Assembly: GCF_004210375.1 (NCBI RefSeq)
Contig: NW_027467782.1
Coordinates: 24,903,276 to 24,967,275, forward strand
Reading direction: 5' to 3'
Length of the DNA: 64,000 nucleotides
DNA from: Tachypleus tridentatus
Taxonomy: Eukaryota; Arthropoda; Merostomata; Xiphosura; Limulidae
Under the pieces are notes generated by a model. That model was not told where the DNA came from, searched no databases, and saw only the letters and a program-made list of their open reading frames with translations. The position numbers and the translations under genes are program-made. This document shows positions 25,991 to 37,365 of this stretch, piece after piece. How positions within the stretch are numbered: position 1 is the first letter of the stretch; every line of letters begins with the position of its first letter.

Positions 25991-28194
25991 CTAAAAATAT
26001 AAAAAATATGTCTAGATATTAAACAAGATATATTCAGCAATGTTTATGATGAATATACACAAGAAATAAAAAAATCTCAAGATCTGATGTTGAACCTATA
26101 ACTGTGTTGGATTTAGTTTTGCTAAACAAATTATCAGTACAAAATCCACATAGATACATTATATGTACAATCATAAACTCACTGCAAGTATCTATTTGAT
26201 AAAGTTAATTTATTAAAGATTAGGTTTCATGATTCTGTTTCTCTTAATATGATGATTTAACTGAGAGGTTTTACTTAAGTTGGGCTGGTGTATTTGATAG
26301 GTAACTTCAATTGGTTAATCCCATGGCTCCAGGCAACATTTTTAGATTATTTTCTGCATATGGTTCAGAGTTGTAATCAAAGCTTAAGTTTATATTTCCT
26401 TAAACTGAAAATGTATTTCCAATACTACTTATCTAAACTCACACTACAGCTATTTGTTGCTTGCTCCGTTCTTCACTTCCCATTTAAATCCACTTGGTGA
26501 TATCTGTCTCATGTCAATTTCTACCAGTGTCAATTCACCCACTATCATAACCAACTTCTTCCAATAATGTTATTACCTTTTCAAGACTGGCCCAATATGC
26601 CGTCTCAAACACCAGCTCTTAGTGGGGGGAGGAAGGGCAGAAGAAGTGAGAGTACAGTTAACTATTATTGAATTTACATTTTCAATTTGAGAAATTAACT
26701 TTCAACACATACCACTTCTCAGATTACAACTGGAATCCCACACTAATAAGATGGACATGCCAGTGAGGGCATTATCCATACAGAAAGCTTCTGCATAGAT
26801 CATGTATGTATTAACAGAGCATTGACACCAAAGTGGAAAAAACCATACTACATCCAGAACAAGTATGTTCTTCACCCAGAACTTAACTCATTTACTGTGG
26901 GTCGAATTTTATGTTTTTTCATCACTACTAGCCAGGGCTCAACCAGATAGTAGATATTTATATACATATGCATGCACACACACATTTATGAATGGTTTCT
27001 AACCTGCAGCCATAGAATGCTATGTTCCAACCTATCACAATCAAAGCATGAAGTGGACAAACCTTCTGCAAAACCTAAAGAATTTCAAAACACTCCAGGT
27101 TTGAAATGAAGCAACCTTGTATGATTTACTCAACCTAAGACAACAGAACTCATAAGGTCTGGAATCAGGAACACTCATCCTCACTCCACAACCATGTGAG
27201 CGAAGTAAATTCCACTTACTCTTGGAATTATGGGAAGGACGTCATGGAACAAACTGTGATCAAACAAGGACCTAAGATGGGACCACATTGCAAAGGGAAT
27301 TACAAGGAAATAATAGTCCCTCTTCCATGAACAAAGTACTAAACCAATATTGATCAAGACAAAAAGTCACGCTCAACCCAACCTGATAGCCAGGTACTAA
27401 ATTTTAATCAATACTACAAGTAGGCTGGTGCCTCTCTTTTTGACATCTAGGAAAATACTTCCAGGAACCTGGGTAAGAGGGCTTTTAAACTTCACCCTCT
27501 TTTCCATAGAGTGGGGGATTCACTCAAACACTCTGGAAGAAAGCCTCTGTCCAATAACCATCCCAATGACTGAAAACTAGGTATGATAAGGATTCCCTAG
27601 CTCCACTAGTAGAATCTGGGAGCCCTTAAAAACAGTGCTCTGGAAACAATGCAATATGGAGCCAAGTGTTCTAAATTTTTAAAAACAAACCAACCCTAGT
27701 TTATTCAATCCAAAAATCAACTATGACAGGCAAGATCCTCTTATGCTTTACTCATGACAGTTCAGCATAATACAATAATATCATACAGTCAGTTTTTAAA
27801 TGGTCTTATGGTATTTCTACAGAGGCTGCTACAATCTAGACAAAGTAATTTGTGTTAGTGCTTGCTATGGTGGAATTAGCTTAGAAACAGCACACTTGAC
27901 TGAGGAACACTTGTCACAGAACAGGATCATCCAAATAATGTGAGATAGTAGTATTTGGTGGCATCTACATACCAGCCTACACAATGTCCCCCAAGGGGCA
28001 ATTCAACAAATACCCAATGGTCAAAAAATGTGACAAAGAAAAGCCAGAATAAGCAGTATAGATCAATGTATGTGCCCACTACACCAAGATAACTGGGGAT
28101 GCATCCCAAGAAACTGAAGAGTTCTAATGAATAAAAAGCCATTGTCTAACACCTCTAAATGCTTCCGTGTGGGCAAAAAAAAAAAAAAACCCTC
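25991..28194. other. Gene A intron 1 (3' part); 26.6-28.2 kb unclassified repeat-like DNA
   Basis: 25991-26570 is plain AT-rich sequence. From about 26570 the composition is more balanced and the minus strand has fragments such as LTQVPGSIFPRCQKERHQPT and LFIRTLQFLGMHPQ, without a long frame. Position next to the DIRS-like remnant suggests it may be more of that element, but no tyrosine-recombinase motif is visible. Confidence 0.3.
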
Positions 28195-28757
28195 AAGGAT
28201 CTCACTGCACATAACTGCAGAAAACCCACTTGTAGAGAAAATATATATGTAAAACGACTCGTTTGGGTTGAGAAAATTTTTTACGTAGAGGAGCGAACAA
28301 CGTTTCGACCTTATTCGGTCATCATCAGATTCACAAAGAAAGAAAGAGGTAACTGACCGATAGCTGACCACATGTTTGAAGCGGGTTGTGTAACTCAGTG
28401 AAGGAATGTTGAGGGTGTGCTCAGATGTTGGATATATTTATTAATATAGGTATAAATGTGTTCCTTTGTATTGGTTTATTTTGGGCTTGACTTGTTGTAC
28501 AAGTAGAGCTTCTTTAATTTTGCATTTGTTTATGTTTGTTTCTTTATTTAATATTTGGGTGTTTTCTATGGTTATGTTGTGTTCATTTGATTTGCAGTGT
28601 TCAAAAAGATGTGAAGGTGACTTTTTGTGTTCTTTGAATCTGGTTTCCATTTATCTACTTGTTTCTCCAACATAGAAGTTGTGGCAGTTATCACATTGTA
28701 TTTTATAAATGATGTTGGTGTTGTGTTTGTCAGTGTAGTTTTTACAAATGGCTAATA
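28195..28757 (-). mobile_element. Penelope-like retroelement, 3' part with GIY-YIG domain
   Basis: The minus strand reads YTDKHNTN, then IIYKIQCDNCHNFYVGETSR, the start of the GIY-YIG endonuclease domain that ends Penelope-like ORFs. One stop (TAG) follows, then METRFKEHKKSPSHLFEHCK, and the frame runs to KINQYKGTHLYLY. The untranslated 3' region follows (28440-28195), with a hammerhead-like motif at 28334-28293. The reverse transcriptase is absent. The left side of the element in this orientation joins the DIRS-like remnant at about 28757, so one interrupted or replaced the other. Confidence 0.85.
28293..28334 (-). ncRNA. Hammerhead-ribozyme-like motif of a Penelope-like element
   Basis: Minus-strand order: GTGAAT (28334-28329), CTGATGA (28328-28322), T (28321), GACC-GAATAA-GGTC (stem II, 28320-28307), GAA (28306-28304), the palindrome ACGT (28303-28300), T (28299), GTTCGC (28298-28293). 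GTGAAT pairs with GTTCGC over six positions, including two G-U pairs, as stem I. The very short self-complementary stem III is like the dimeric type I hammerheads described in Penelope-like elements. The extra T before stem II departs from the canonical core, so activity is uncertain. Related but weaker copies lie near 35413, 41195, 41805/42061 and 45410. Confidence 0.6.
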
Positions 28758-30326
28758 AATAAAATCACTGATCCCCAAAGGCTAATTGTAGAAGGAAATA
28801 AGTCTCAAGGGAAAAGTTAAAAGTGGTTTGAATGGTGGCAAAGTGACAAAATAAAGAATCACATTAATATCCCAGTCCAGAAGGACAGCCCATCATAAAA
28901 TATGATGAATCCAAAATGAATATATCAACAGGGAGAGTGTAGAAGTAAATACTACAGTATTTAGAAAAACAAAAGGTGTGAGATAAAGCTGCTCAATAAC
29001 CAAAAATTGAAGAGACAGAGGATCCCCAATTGAAAAGCCAAGGAAGAGACTTATAAATATGAGGAACAGTAATACAATTAGGTGAAAACTCCTCACCAGG
29101 AAAACATTTCTTTTACAGTGATAAACTTTCAATGAAGGGAAGGTTAACATAAAACAAAAAACAAAGAGGCTGCTCCACTGAAGAGGTTTTATCTGAAAAA
29201 GGATGATGACCCACAAAACGATTGAAATCACCTGGAACATGAGAGACAATGATAAAGATATCTTGAGTATGGGTCCAGAAAAGACCTAACATATGAAAAT
29301 AAATAGATCAAGAATAGATGTCATTTTGATGATTGAGATAAGCAACAACCGTGGAATTGTCAGCATGAATTATTACCAGATGATGGCTGGCAAGATGGAG
29401 AAAATGATCAATGTACAGCTGGATGCTTCAGAGTATTGACACAATAAAGCTTCTTGGCCACAAACCAACCCCCAGAAGGTTCATGCTGATTGACCTACAC
29501 CTCCATTCCCAAAAGGAAACATCCAGGAAAAAATGTAACCCCAAACGAGGAGGAGAAAGCCTGGATACCTTCCAAAGTGTGGGTCCTGTCAAACCATCAG
29601 TACAGATTACTGACTATGGTATAAGAAAAGGTAATATGAGCCCATGCAAGACCACATCCCCAAAGATAGATCCTTAAAAAGCTGTAAAAAATGGAGCAAT
29701 AAGAACATGGTAAATTGATAGCTCCATTAAATAAAGTCAAAGTCGGACTGGGATGTGTGTTGAAAAAACACCCAAATAAATCAGATACTGGGTAGGTTGA
29801 AAGAGAGACTTCTCCAATTTGATTAACCAACTCACTAGAGCTGCCTCCCAGAACAGCTGAAGGGTATGATGGGCAAACTCCTGTTTGAAACAAGCAAACA
29901 GCAACCAGTTATCCATATAATAATAAAAACACATCCCGAAACATGGAGATGATGAGCAAAAGCTCACACCACCTGACAAAAACATATGAGACTGTTGCAA
30001 ACCCAAAAGTTAGATACAAAACTAATATCTCACCCCAAAGATATGGTTGCAATTGCCAACCAACTGGAATATGTAAGTAAGCATTCACAATGTCCATCTT
30101 GATCGCCCATAAACCTGAAGAAAACGCCCACCTGAGGGTTACAAATGAATCCATAGTAAAACCTGGGAGATGGAGAAATTGTTTGAGGCAGAACAAATTT
30201 ATGATAGGCTGCCAGTATCTGGTTCTCTTGGAAACAACACACAATTTGGAATAAATAAACAAGAGAAAGATAATCACAGCTTCAATGGCCTGCTGGGACA
30301 AAGTTTTGAATCACCTCTTGAGGAAA
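28758..30326 (-). mobile_element. DIRS-like retrotransposon remnant (RT and RNase H)
   Basis: The minus strand shows the reverse transcriptase of a DIRS-type element: KRTRYWQPIINLFCLKQFLH, FTMDSFVTLR, LWAIKMDIVNAYLHIPVGWQ, then YMDNWLLFACFKQEFAHHTL (the active-site YxDD is YMDN here). Next comes QPTQYLIYLGVFFNTHPS and, near 29380-29330, an RNase H-like HADNSTVVAYLNHQND. Frameshifts and stops are frequent. Such elements carry a tyrosine recombinase rather than an integrase, and none is identified here. It begins next to a plus-strand CR1-like LINE at about 30327. Confidence 0.8.
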
Positions 30327-32345
30327 GAGTGTAGATTTGTTATATCTGGATTTTCAGAAAGCATTTGACAAAATGCCACATAAAATGGTTGGGAAAACTC
30401 TCTCTATAGGTGTGTGAGATAAGTGAACAAATTATATAGAAGAGTGGCGAGATGGAAGAAAGCAGAAAGTTGTTACAAATAGAGGTCAGCCAAACTGGAT
30501 TAATGTCACAAATGGGTTATCTTGAGGAATTATATAGGAAAGCTTGTATTTGATGATTATGAGATGACCAAGTTATTCAACTTTTCCTTTAGTTTTTTAA
30601 TTAATCAACTTTTGAGCAGAGTTCATCATCTTGAATAGTTGAGAGATAGAAACAAGTTCAAAGAAGATAACTGCATTAATTCTGAACTCATTAACAAGAA
30701 ATAAATAAGACAAATGAATGATAAGGCTTTTAGACTATATGATATTTCCCCAAGGGTTTCGAAAAAGGTTAGGGATTGACCATGTGAGCCACTGCAACTA
30801 TTTCTTTTGTAAATTCTTGAATAATGGGTAGGTGTCAATGGATTGGAAGCTACCTAACTTCCTTCCTCTTTTCAAGAGAGGTAATAAAAATTGTTAAATG
30901 ACTTTGCAAACCATCTTTTATCAGACATTCCAAAATATTTCCCACAACTGATGTAAGACTAACTAGTCTGTGATATTTAGGACAAGATTTTCCTTTAATA
31001 TTGACTATGCAGTACAATTCTAAATATTTTCAAACATTCTTTGAAAAAAATTTGTTTTTGTAGATGAATGTAAGCATGTAGATTTGGATATATCTGAATT
31101 TTTAGTAAGCATCTGACAAGATGCCAAATAAAATACTTGTAAAAAACTATCTTTATACATGTGAGAGAGAAGTGCACAAATTTGATAGGAGAGCAGCAGC
31201 ACAAAAAAAGGCAGAAGGTTGTTACAAATGGAATTTAGACAAACTGGATTAATGTCACAAACATGTTACCTCAGGGCTCAATCTTAGAACCTTTGCTCTC
31301 TTTGATTTACATCAAATTACATAGATGGAGAAATGGTCATTGAATTACTTATTTTTACTTATAACTTTAAAATCTTTGGCATTGCTAACTGTAAAGAGAA
31401 TACTGCTGATTTTGAAATGTGAAATGAATTTAGTGAATTGGACAAATAAATGGCATTGGTTTTAAATTATAATAAGTGCAAGATAGTGCATGTGGGTTAT
31501 CATAACTTGAATTATGATTCAAATTAGAATAACCTTAACCATGTAATAAAGGTGAGGGATACTGATGTAATAGTCTCTTAAACCATCAAAGCAATGTATT
31601 GTTGTTTGTGGTAAGAGAAATAGGATTTTAGGTTTTCAAAATATTGAAGTAAAAAGAGGTTATAATTTCATTGTATAGATTACTGGGTTGGCCACATTTG
31701 GAGTACTGTATTCAACTTTGGGTTCCTCACCTTTAAACTGTTGTAAAGGAGGATCACTAGTGCCTAGAATGGAGGGCATGTCATATGAGTATAGATCAAG
31801 ATCTTTGATATTGTTTTCCCTTGAAAAAAAAAATGAGAGAGAGAGAGAGATTGAGAAGGTAACTGGTTGAGGTGTTTAAGATTGTAAAGGGAACTGGTTG
31901 AGGTGTTTAAGGTTGTAAAGGGAACTGGTTGAGGTGTGTTTAAAGGGAAGAGGTGTTTAAAGGGAACTGGTTGAGGTGTTTAAGAGTAAAGGGAACTGGT
32001 TGAGGTGTTTAGGATTGTAAAGGGAACTGGTTGAGGTGTTTAGGATTGTAAAGGGAATTGATTATGATGATACATCACATTTTTCCATACTTACTGGTGA
32101 GAATTTTGGCAAGGTTGGAGTTATCTTCCACTAAGAATGTTTTATTTTTCTAACAGACCGACTGGGCGTTGGATGTTGTAGAGGTATATTTAAGCAAGTT
32201 TTAACTTGATAACTGCATGAATGATAAGGGCCTAGCTATAAGATTTTTATTCATAAAATTACTTATTTAATATTTTTAGTCTAATTTAGAGGATGAAACA
32301 GCCAAGATGAACCAACAGGTCCCTTGTTGTCCCTAAACATTATGA
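30327..32345 (+). mobile_element. CR1-like LINE, rearranged
   Basis: Plus-strand reverse transcriptase fragments, in coordinate order: VDLLYLDFQKAFDKMPHKMV (30340, a partial duplicate of the region at 31050); DISPRVSKKVRD and MDWKLPNFLPLFKRGNKN (30720-30890); an inverted 120-bp piece at 30890-31010; VDLDISEF and LPQGSILEPLLSLIYI (31070-31310); NYNKCKIVHVGYHN (31460); and VGHIWSTVFNFGF (31690). The C-terminal VEVFKIVKGIDYDDTS precedes 3' UTR sequence ending about 32345. The same 3' end occurs reversed at 40045-40130. Non-functional. Confidence 0.8.
31858..32055. repeat. 31-bp tandem expansion inside LINE coding sequence
   Basis: About six copies of 'gggaactggttgaggtgttt' plus 'aggattgtaaa', some shortened. 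The unit corresponds to the LINE's own VEVFKIVKG-coding segment, so a piece of the element expanded in place. Confidence 0.9.
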
Positions 32346-32636
32346 ATGTTGACTACAAAACAAATCTTTACTTTATTAAATCATCTGATAAGCATCTTTC
32401 AACAGATCTTGCATTCATTTTAACAATATATTCATTTATCAATAATCACTGTAGTAACATTTAATGAAGCACTTAAGCATTAAAAATGTAAATGTTTTTT
32501 CCTAATTAGTAACCAACATTTCTTACAATTATCTTCACTGGTGTTAGTTTAGCCTTCTCTGCTATTAAAAATTATTCAAAACACACCTGAAAAACACTGA
32601 AATATAATACACAAAATCTTATTTTCTTCTACTTAC

Positions 32637-32721
32637 CTGTCAATCTTGAAGCCAGAAAGCTCTGAAAGTTGTTCTGTATTTTTCTCTTCCATGTTTCACT
32701 AATTTGATTTTGTAATTATTT
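32637..32721 (-). CDS. Gene A first coding exon
   Basis: Acceptor atttttatag at 32722 implies an upstream untranslated exon that I did not find. The ATG at 32692-32690 (acATGG context) opens a frame reading MEEKNTEQLSELSGFKID, with the donor GACAG|GTAAGT at 32637. It exits in phase 2, and the completed codon fits exon 2. Gene A as modelled uses this exon, then those at 25990, 22258, 21506, 13187, 12851 and 2153, with some unseen. Intron 1 is 6.6 kb and holds the Penelope, DIRS and CR1-like remnants. The product looks like a cytosolic or nuclear helical-repeat protein; no family is assigned. Confidence 0.7.
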
Positions 32722-33479
32722 CTATAAAAATAAAGAAAATGGATATTAAAAAAATTTAAATGATTACATATTCTTAAATTAATAAAGTTCAGTTTTAAAA
32801 ATAATAAACTACAAACATTTGCAGAAAAAAACAAAGGGCTCTTAATTTAGGAGAAGCATGTTTCACCTGTTATAAAAAGGGTTGTTATGATGAATAAACC
32901 CAGGTAGCTTAACATAGGCATAAATATGTTTTCTCAAGCAAAAGTCATAACTCAGAATATCTTGTAAATATATGACATGCCTGAAAACATACAGCTTGGT
33001 ACAATATTCTGTCAATGCATGATAAGGATAACAGCCTACAGTTGGCAGAATACATGATACAGATGATAACCTAGTTTAGTAGAGTGTATCATATAAATAA
33101 CAACTTGTAGTTTGGTCAAAAACAGTGAGAGTTTAAAAACACAAAATCTCTTGAACATGAGACTTGCATACCAAGAGATTCACGTCTATATGTTTGAAAT
33201 CAATTCCAAACCTTCCCATAAAATGTTCAGAATTGAGAATACTTATCTTTCCTTTATAAAAACATAAAAAAGAAAAAAAAGAACATTTGAAACCTAGATT
33301 ATGTTGAGCTTTTCAATGAAAACCTTGCCATTAGAATTTGTTTAGAACCCAAACCCTAACTTAACATTATATGTCAGATGTATCTCATTCACTATTTTTG
33401 GATTTCCTAACTTTTCCACTGTTCTTTACATATTCCAACTTATCTGTCAGTATAAATTTATGGTATTTAATCATGTATT
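32722..33479. other. Gene A upstream intron, nothing recognised
   Basis: AT-rich sequence between the gene A first coding exon and an antisense LINE. No promoter element can be argued. Confidence 0.4.
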
Positions 33480-33757
33480 TTTACATCATTTCTTTCATAG
33501 GCTCATTCCAAACACTAACCACCCTCTTGGAAAGTAATACTGTCTAAACTGTAAACATCTCCAGTACTGCCAAAATTTTAACTTATGACTGCTTACCTTA
33601 TCGTTTTCACTGTTATACACAAAAACCTTTGATAGATCTATATTGCTGACACCCTTAATAATGTTAAACACCTTAATCAAATCTCCTTCACCTTTCTCCT
33701 ATCCAGAGAAATAAATTTTGAGATTTTCTCCTCACAGAACAATCCACATCCAATATA

Positions 33758-34912
33758 TACTCTTCAAAAAAAGAAACACAAAAGGCAAAATACGAGACAC
33801 ATTGTCAACAAGTTTATTCCGGGTAGTTCTGTATGACATGTGTGAAACTTTGCACATTAACTGCTGAACATCCAAAGTCTGCAAAGGCAAAGTCCATGCT
33901 CACTAGATGAAGTTTAACGTCACTCAACGTCAATAACAAGTATCCCCGTAAGCATCAATAACTGCTTGACATCTCCTGCCCATGGAAGTAATGAGATGAT
34001 GAATCACATCCTGTGGAATGGCTGTCCACTTAGCCTGCAAAGCTGCTGCAAGCTGAGGTAGAGTCTGCAGTTGAGGTTGTCGCCATTGCAGAAGTCGGTC
34101 CAACTCGTCCCAAAGATGTTCGATGGGGCTTAAATGTGGTGATCTGGAGGGCCAGGGAAGAACATTGATGTTGTGGTGTCTCAAGAAGACAGTGGTGAGT
34201 CGGGCTGTGTGAGGAGGGGCGTTGTCATGTTGAAAAATGTCGTTGACATTCACCATAATGGGTTGCACATGGGGCCTAAGAATCTCATAGACGGTTGCAT
34301 ACGGTCTGATCGAAAATCCTACGCAGCCCTGGTATGGTTGAGGCAGTAAACGTCGCAGTGGTGGTCCTGTCCCGAAGGTGACATAACCTGATGTTGCGAT
34401 CTTGTGCGGGCGTGGTCACATGAGATCTGCCAGATCGTGGACAGTCACAAGTTGATCCATGTTGTTGGTGACGATTCCATAGCCTTGTGATGGTGCTTGG
34501 GTGGACATTCACAGCTCTGGCAACATCTGATCGAGATTCGCCTGCTTCCAAGCGACCAATGGCATTGTTGCGTTGTGCTTCAGTCAGTCTTGGCGTAACT
34601 GTATTGCATGTCGGTCGCTTAACACTGAGCTATGGAAACCGAGAACCTGTCACTTTTATAGGATTTTGCACATGTTGCACTTGCAGAACATGCAGATCCT
34701 CAAACAAATTTATTGGACACACATGCATTTTGGCAAAAAATCCGATGTTTTCCTCCGTTTTCAAAGTGCAAAACTTTTATCGTCATTTTGGTCTGACAAT
34801 CAGTGCCTTAACATGTGTTACATCACATACTCTGAGCTTGTAACGTTATTACATATATTTCTCTTTAAAATAACAAAAATAACCCTTTTGCGTTTCTTTT
34901 TTTTGAAGAGTA
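33758..34912 (-). mobile_element. Tc1-like DNA transposon, internally deleted
   Basis: Terminal inverted repeats match closely: 'tactcttcaaaaaaagaaac' at 33758 and its reverse complement (gtttctttttttttgaagagta, one extra T) ending at 34912, each flanked by TA. The interior carries a broken transposase. It is inserted within the antisense CR1-like LINE, whose C-terminal sequence continues on both sides, so it is younger than that LINE. Confidence 0.9.
33930..34615 (-). pseudogene. Tc1-like transposase, central part missing
   Basis: The N-terminal helix-turn-helix region reads TPRLTEAQRNNAIGRLEAGE then ARAVNVHPSTITRLWNRHQQ. The C-terminal catalytic part reads VNDIFQHDNAPPHTARLTTV (second Asp) and PHLSPIEHLWDELDRLLQ (third acidic residue, Glu). 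The two are joined near 34285 in different frames, and roughly the first catalytic segment is missing compared with the ~340-residue family length. It cannot encode an active enzyme but could be mobilised in trans through its intact ends. Confidence 0.85.
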
Positions 34913-35282
34913 TATTATCCTAATAGCATTTCTCTGAACCTTCTCCAACAATTAAATATTTTTGTTCAGGAATGGAGCCCAAAAGTGTGTACAGTATTCT
35001 AAATAAGGCCGTATGAATGATTTATACAATGAAACAATATCTCTTGTCTCATATTCAATATTACTATGGATGCTACCCAAAATCCTATCAGCCCTACTGC
35101 TGGCTACAATACACTATTTAAATGACTTAAGTGATTTTGTGATCACAACAACATCTTTTCCTTCAACCACAGTTTTCAAATTGGAATTATGAAAATCTAC
35201 ATGCATCACCTTAATTATGAATAAACATTATCTGTTATTCATGATGATGTGAAATCCACTAGAAATAAAAATGCATCTCAGA

Positions 35283-35510
35283 ATGGAACACCTTTATTCC
35301 TATACTAATTAATAACCTAACATCCAACTGCAACGCCTCCTACAATTCCATACCATTTATACTCTCGTCCCTAAGATGTGTCCGGTAACAATCAGTTGCA
35401 AACTCTCTTTGTTGACCTGAAGGTGACTCAGGAAGGTCAAAGTGTTGTTCTCTCCTTATCAATAACAGTGCTAATACTCATATCAGCCATTCTGAGACAC
35501 ATTATCTGTC
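35283..35510 (+). mobile_element. Penelope-like element 3'-end fragment
   Basis: It matches the untranslated 3' region seen at 41090 and 41668 (cctttattcctatactaatt; tttatactctcgtccctaag) and ends with a hammerhead-like segment, ctgaaggtgactcaggaagg then tcaaagtgttgttctctcc. Short inverted matches (atctcagaatgg at 35277, ccattctgagac at 35489) lie at its edges. It interrupts the CR1-like LINE. Confidence 0.7.
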
Positions 35511-37145
35511 ATGTTATGACTCAATGCATCAAATTATCTTTCTGTAAGTCTGCAGCATCTTTGGTACAGTTACCCAACCCAAAAATCTTAAAGTTATCTG
35601 TAAATTTTTATTAGTCATTCCACAGTCCATATCATTAATACCAGTCATAAACAGCAGAGGACCCAACACAGAGCCCAGAAGCACACCAGTTGTAACTATC
35701 ACACAGTCAGACCTGAAGCTACTTATTACTATTCTGTGCTTTCTACACTCATGATAGTTTTCTATCCAACTTAATAACATTTTCCTCACATCCACAAACT
35801 TAATTTTTGTAACAAGTCTTTTACAAGGTACCTTATCAAATGCTTTCTGAAAATCAAGTAAGCCAAATTCAAAATTCTTCTTTCATCAGCCCTCACAGTT
35901 ACATCCTCAAATTAGACCAGAAGATTATTTTAATTAAAGGAAAAGTCTTGTTTAACCAAAGTACAAAACAACCTTTCAACGTCCTTAGGTCACCTGTACT
36001 TTATTTTAATCAAAGTTTCAACACCCATACTAACCTTCTTGAGAATACATTTTTACTTCAAGTGGGTTTCTTATCATAATTAAAGATTTTCCCTTACTGA
36101 AGCCATGCTGGCTCTCTGACACTATATCAAACTGCTTTAAGTGATTCTGCAATACATCTTAAATCATCCTTTCAAAAACCTTTCCAACTACTGATGTAAG
36201 ATTAAATGGCCTATAATTGCCTGGACAATGTTCATCACCTCCTTTAAATATTGAACTACTATTAACTAACTTCTAATCTTTTAATACTCTTCCATGACTC
36301 AATGACCTATAAACAAATGTTAGCTAGTATTCACACATAAAAATATCTAAGTTTCTTTAAACTTCTCAGATAAAAGTTGTGTGGTCCAGAGGTTTTATCA
36401 ATTCTTAGGTTTCCCAATTTTTTTCTTACAATTTCAGAACTTAAAATATCTTTTACATCAATATATTCCCCAAACATCAAGTGTTCTAGCTAAAGCATAA
36501 TACCTGTATATTTCTTTGTAACAACTGAAGAACTCATATAATGTAATAAGATTACCACCTCATAATCTTCTTAGTTCAGCCTTTTGCTATAATTTTTTAA
36601 GAGGCCCAATCCCCATCTTCATGTTTTGCTTGTCCATCATATTTCTAAAGAATTCCTTATCCACTGTTTGAGCCAACCCTCATTCACATGTATTACTTGC
36701 CCTTTTAATTTTCTTTTTAACCAACTCTCTTGATTTCTTAGTCCTGTAAGTTCTTACTATTTTCAGTAATTTTAAATTTCATGAATGCATTATGTTTATC
36801 CCTCACACAACCTCTTAAACCTTTACTAAACCACACTGGTTTATTCTGATTCATTGCCCTATTGTTTTCTGTTGTGAATATGCATGTTCTGTAAGCATTT
36901 TTTTTTTCCTAAATGCTTCCCACACATGTTCAAGATCTCCTCCCAACTCTTCATGAACTACAGAAGCCAGATCATGTCTCTTTCTATCAAAATGGATTTT
37001 TCTGATATTTGTAATTGGGGTACTCTTTTCTTAAATTCTACATGAAGTAAAATCCCAAACCTAATAATGCAATGGTCACTTGTACTTAAGCACTCACCAA
37101 ACTCAACTTTTATCATATTCACATCAGATGCTAATATTAAATCTA

Positions 37146-37365
37146 ATACAGGGTGTTCAGAAAGTCACTGTGCAGCTTTGAAAGCAGCAATAACAGCATT
37201 CATTCAGTCTATTTCAAGCCAGCAACTGATAGCAGTGTTTAGAAACAAAATAAGAAGGATCCAGACCTGTATTGATGCCAACGGACATCACTTTCAACAT
37301 TGTTTATAATTGTCATTCATATTTATCTCCTGTATTCTATATTGAAACATCTGTTAATATATAAG
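37146..37365 (+). mobile_element. Small mariner/Tc-like fragment with transposase C-terminus
   Basis: Starting 'gggtgttcagaaagtcactg', it reads on the plus strand AVFRNKIRRIQTCIDANGHH followed by FQHCL and a stop, which resembles the C-terminal end of some mariner-superfamily transposases. It is placed within CR1-like LINE sequence. The right boundary is approximate. Confidence 0.5.

Noticed and set aside
28893-29249. 118-residue hydrophobic minus-strand ORF
   Set aside because: It overlaps the decayed DIRS-like element downstream of its RNase H; hydrophobicity is due to T-rich codons.
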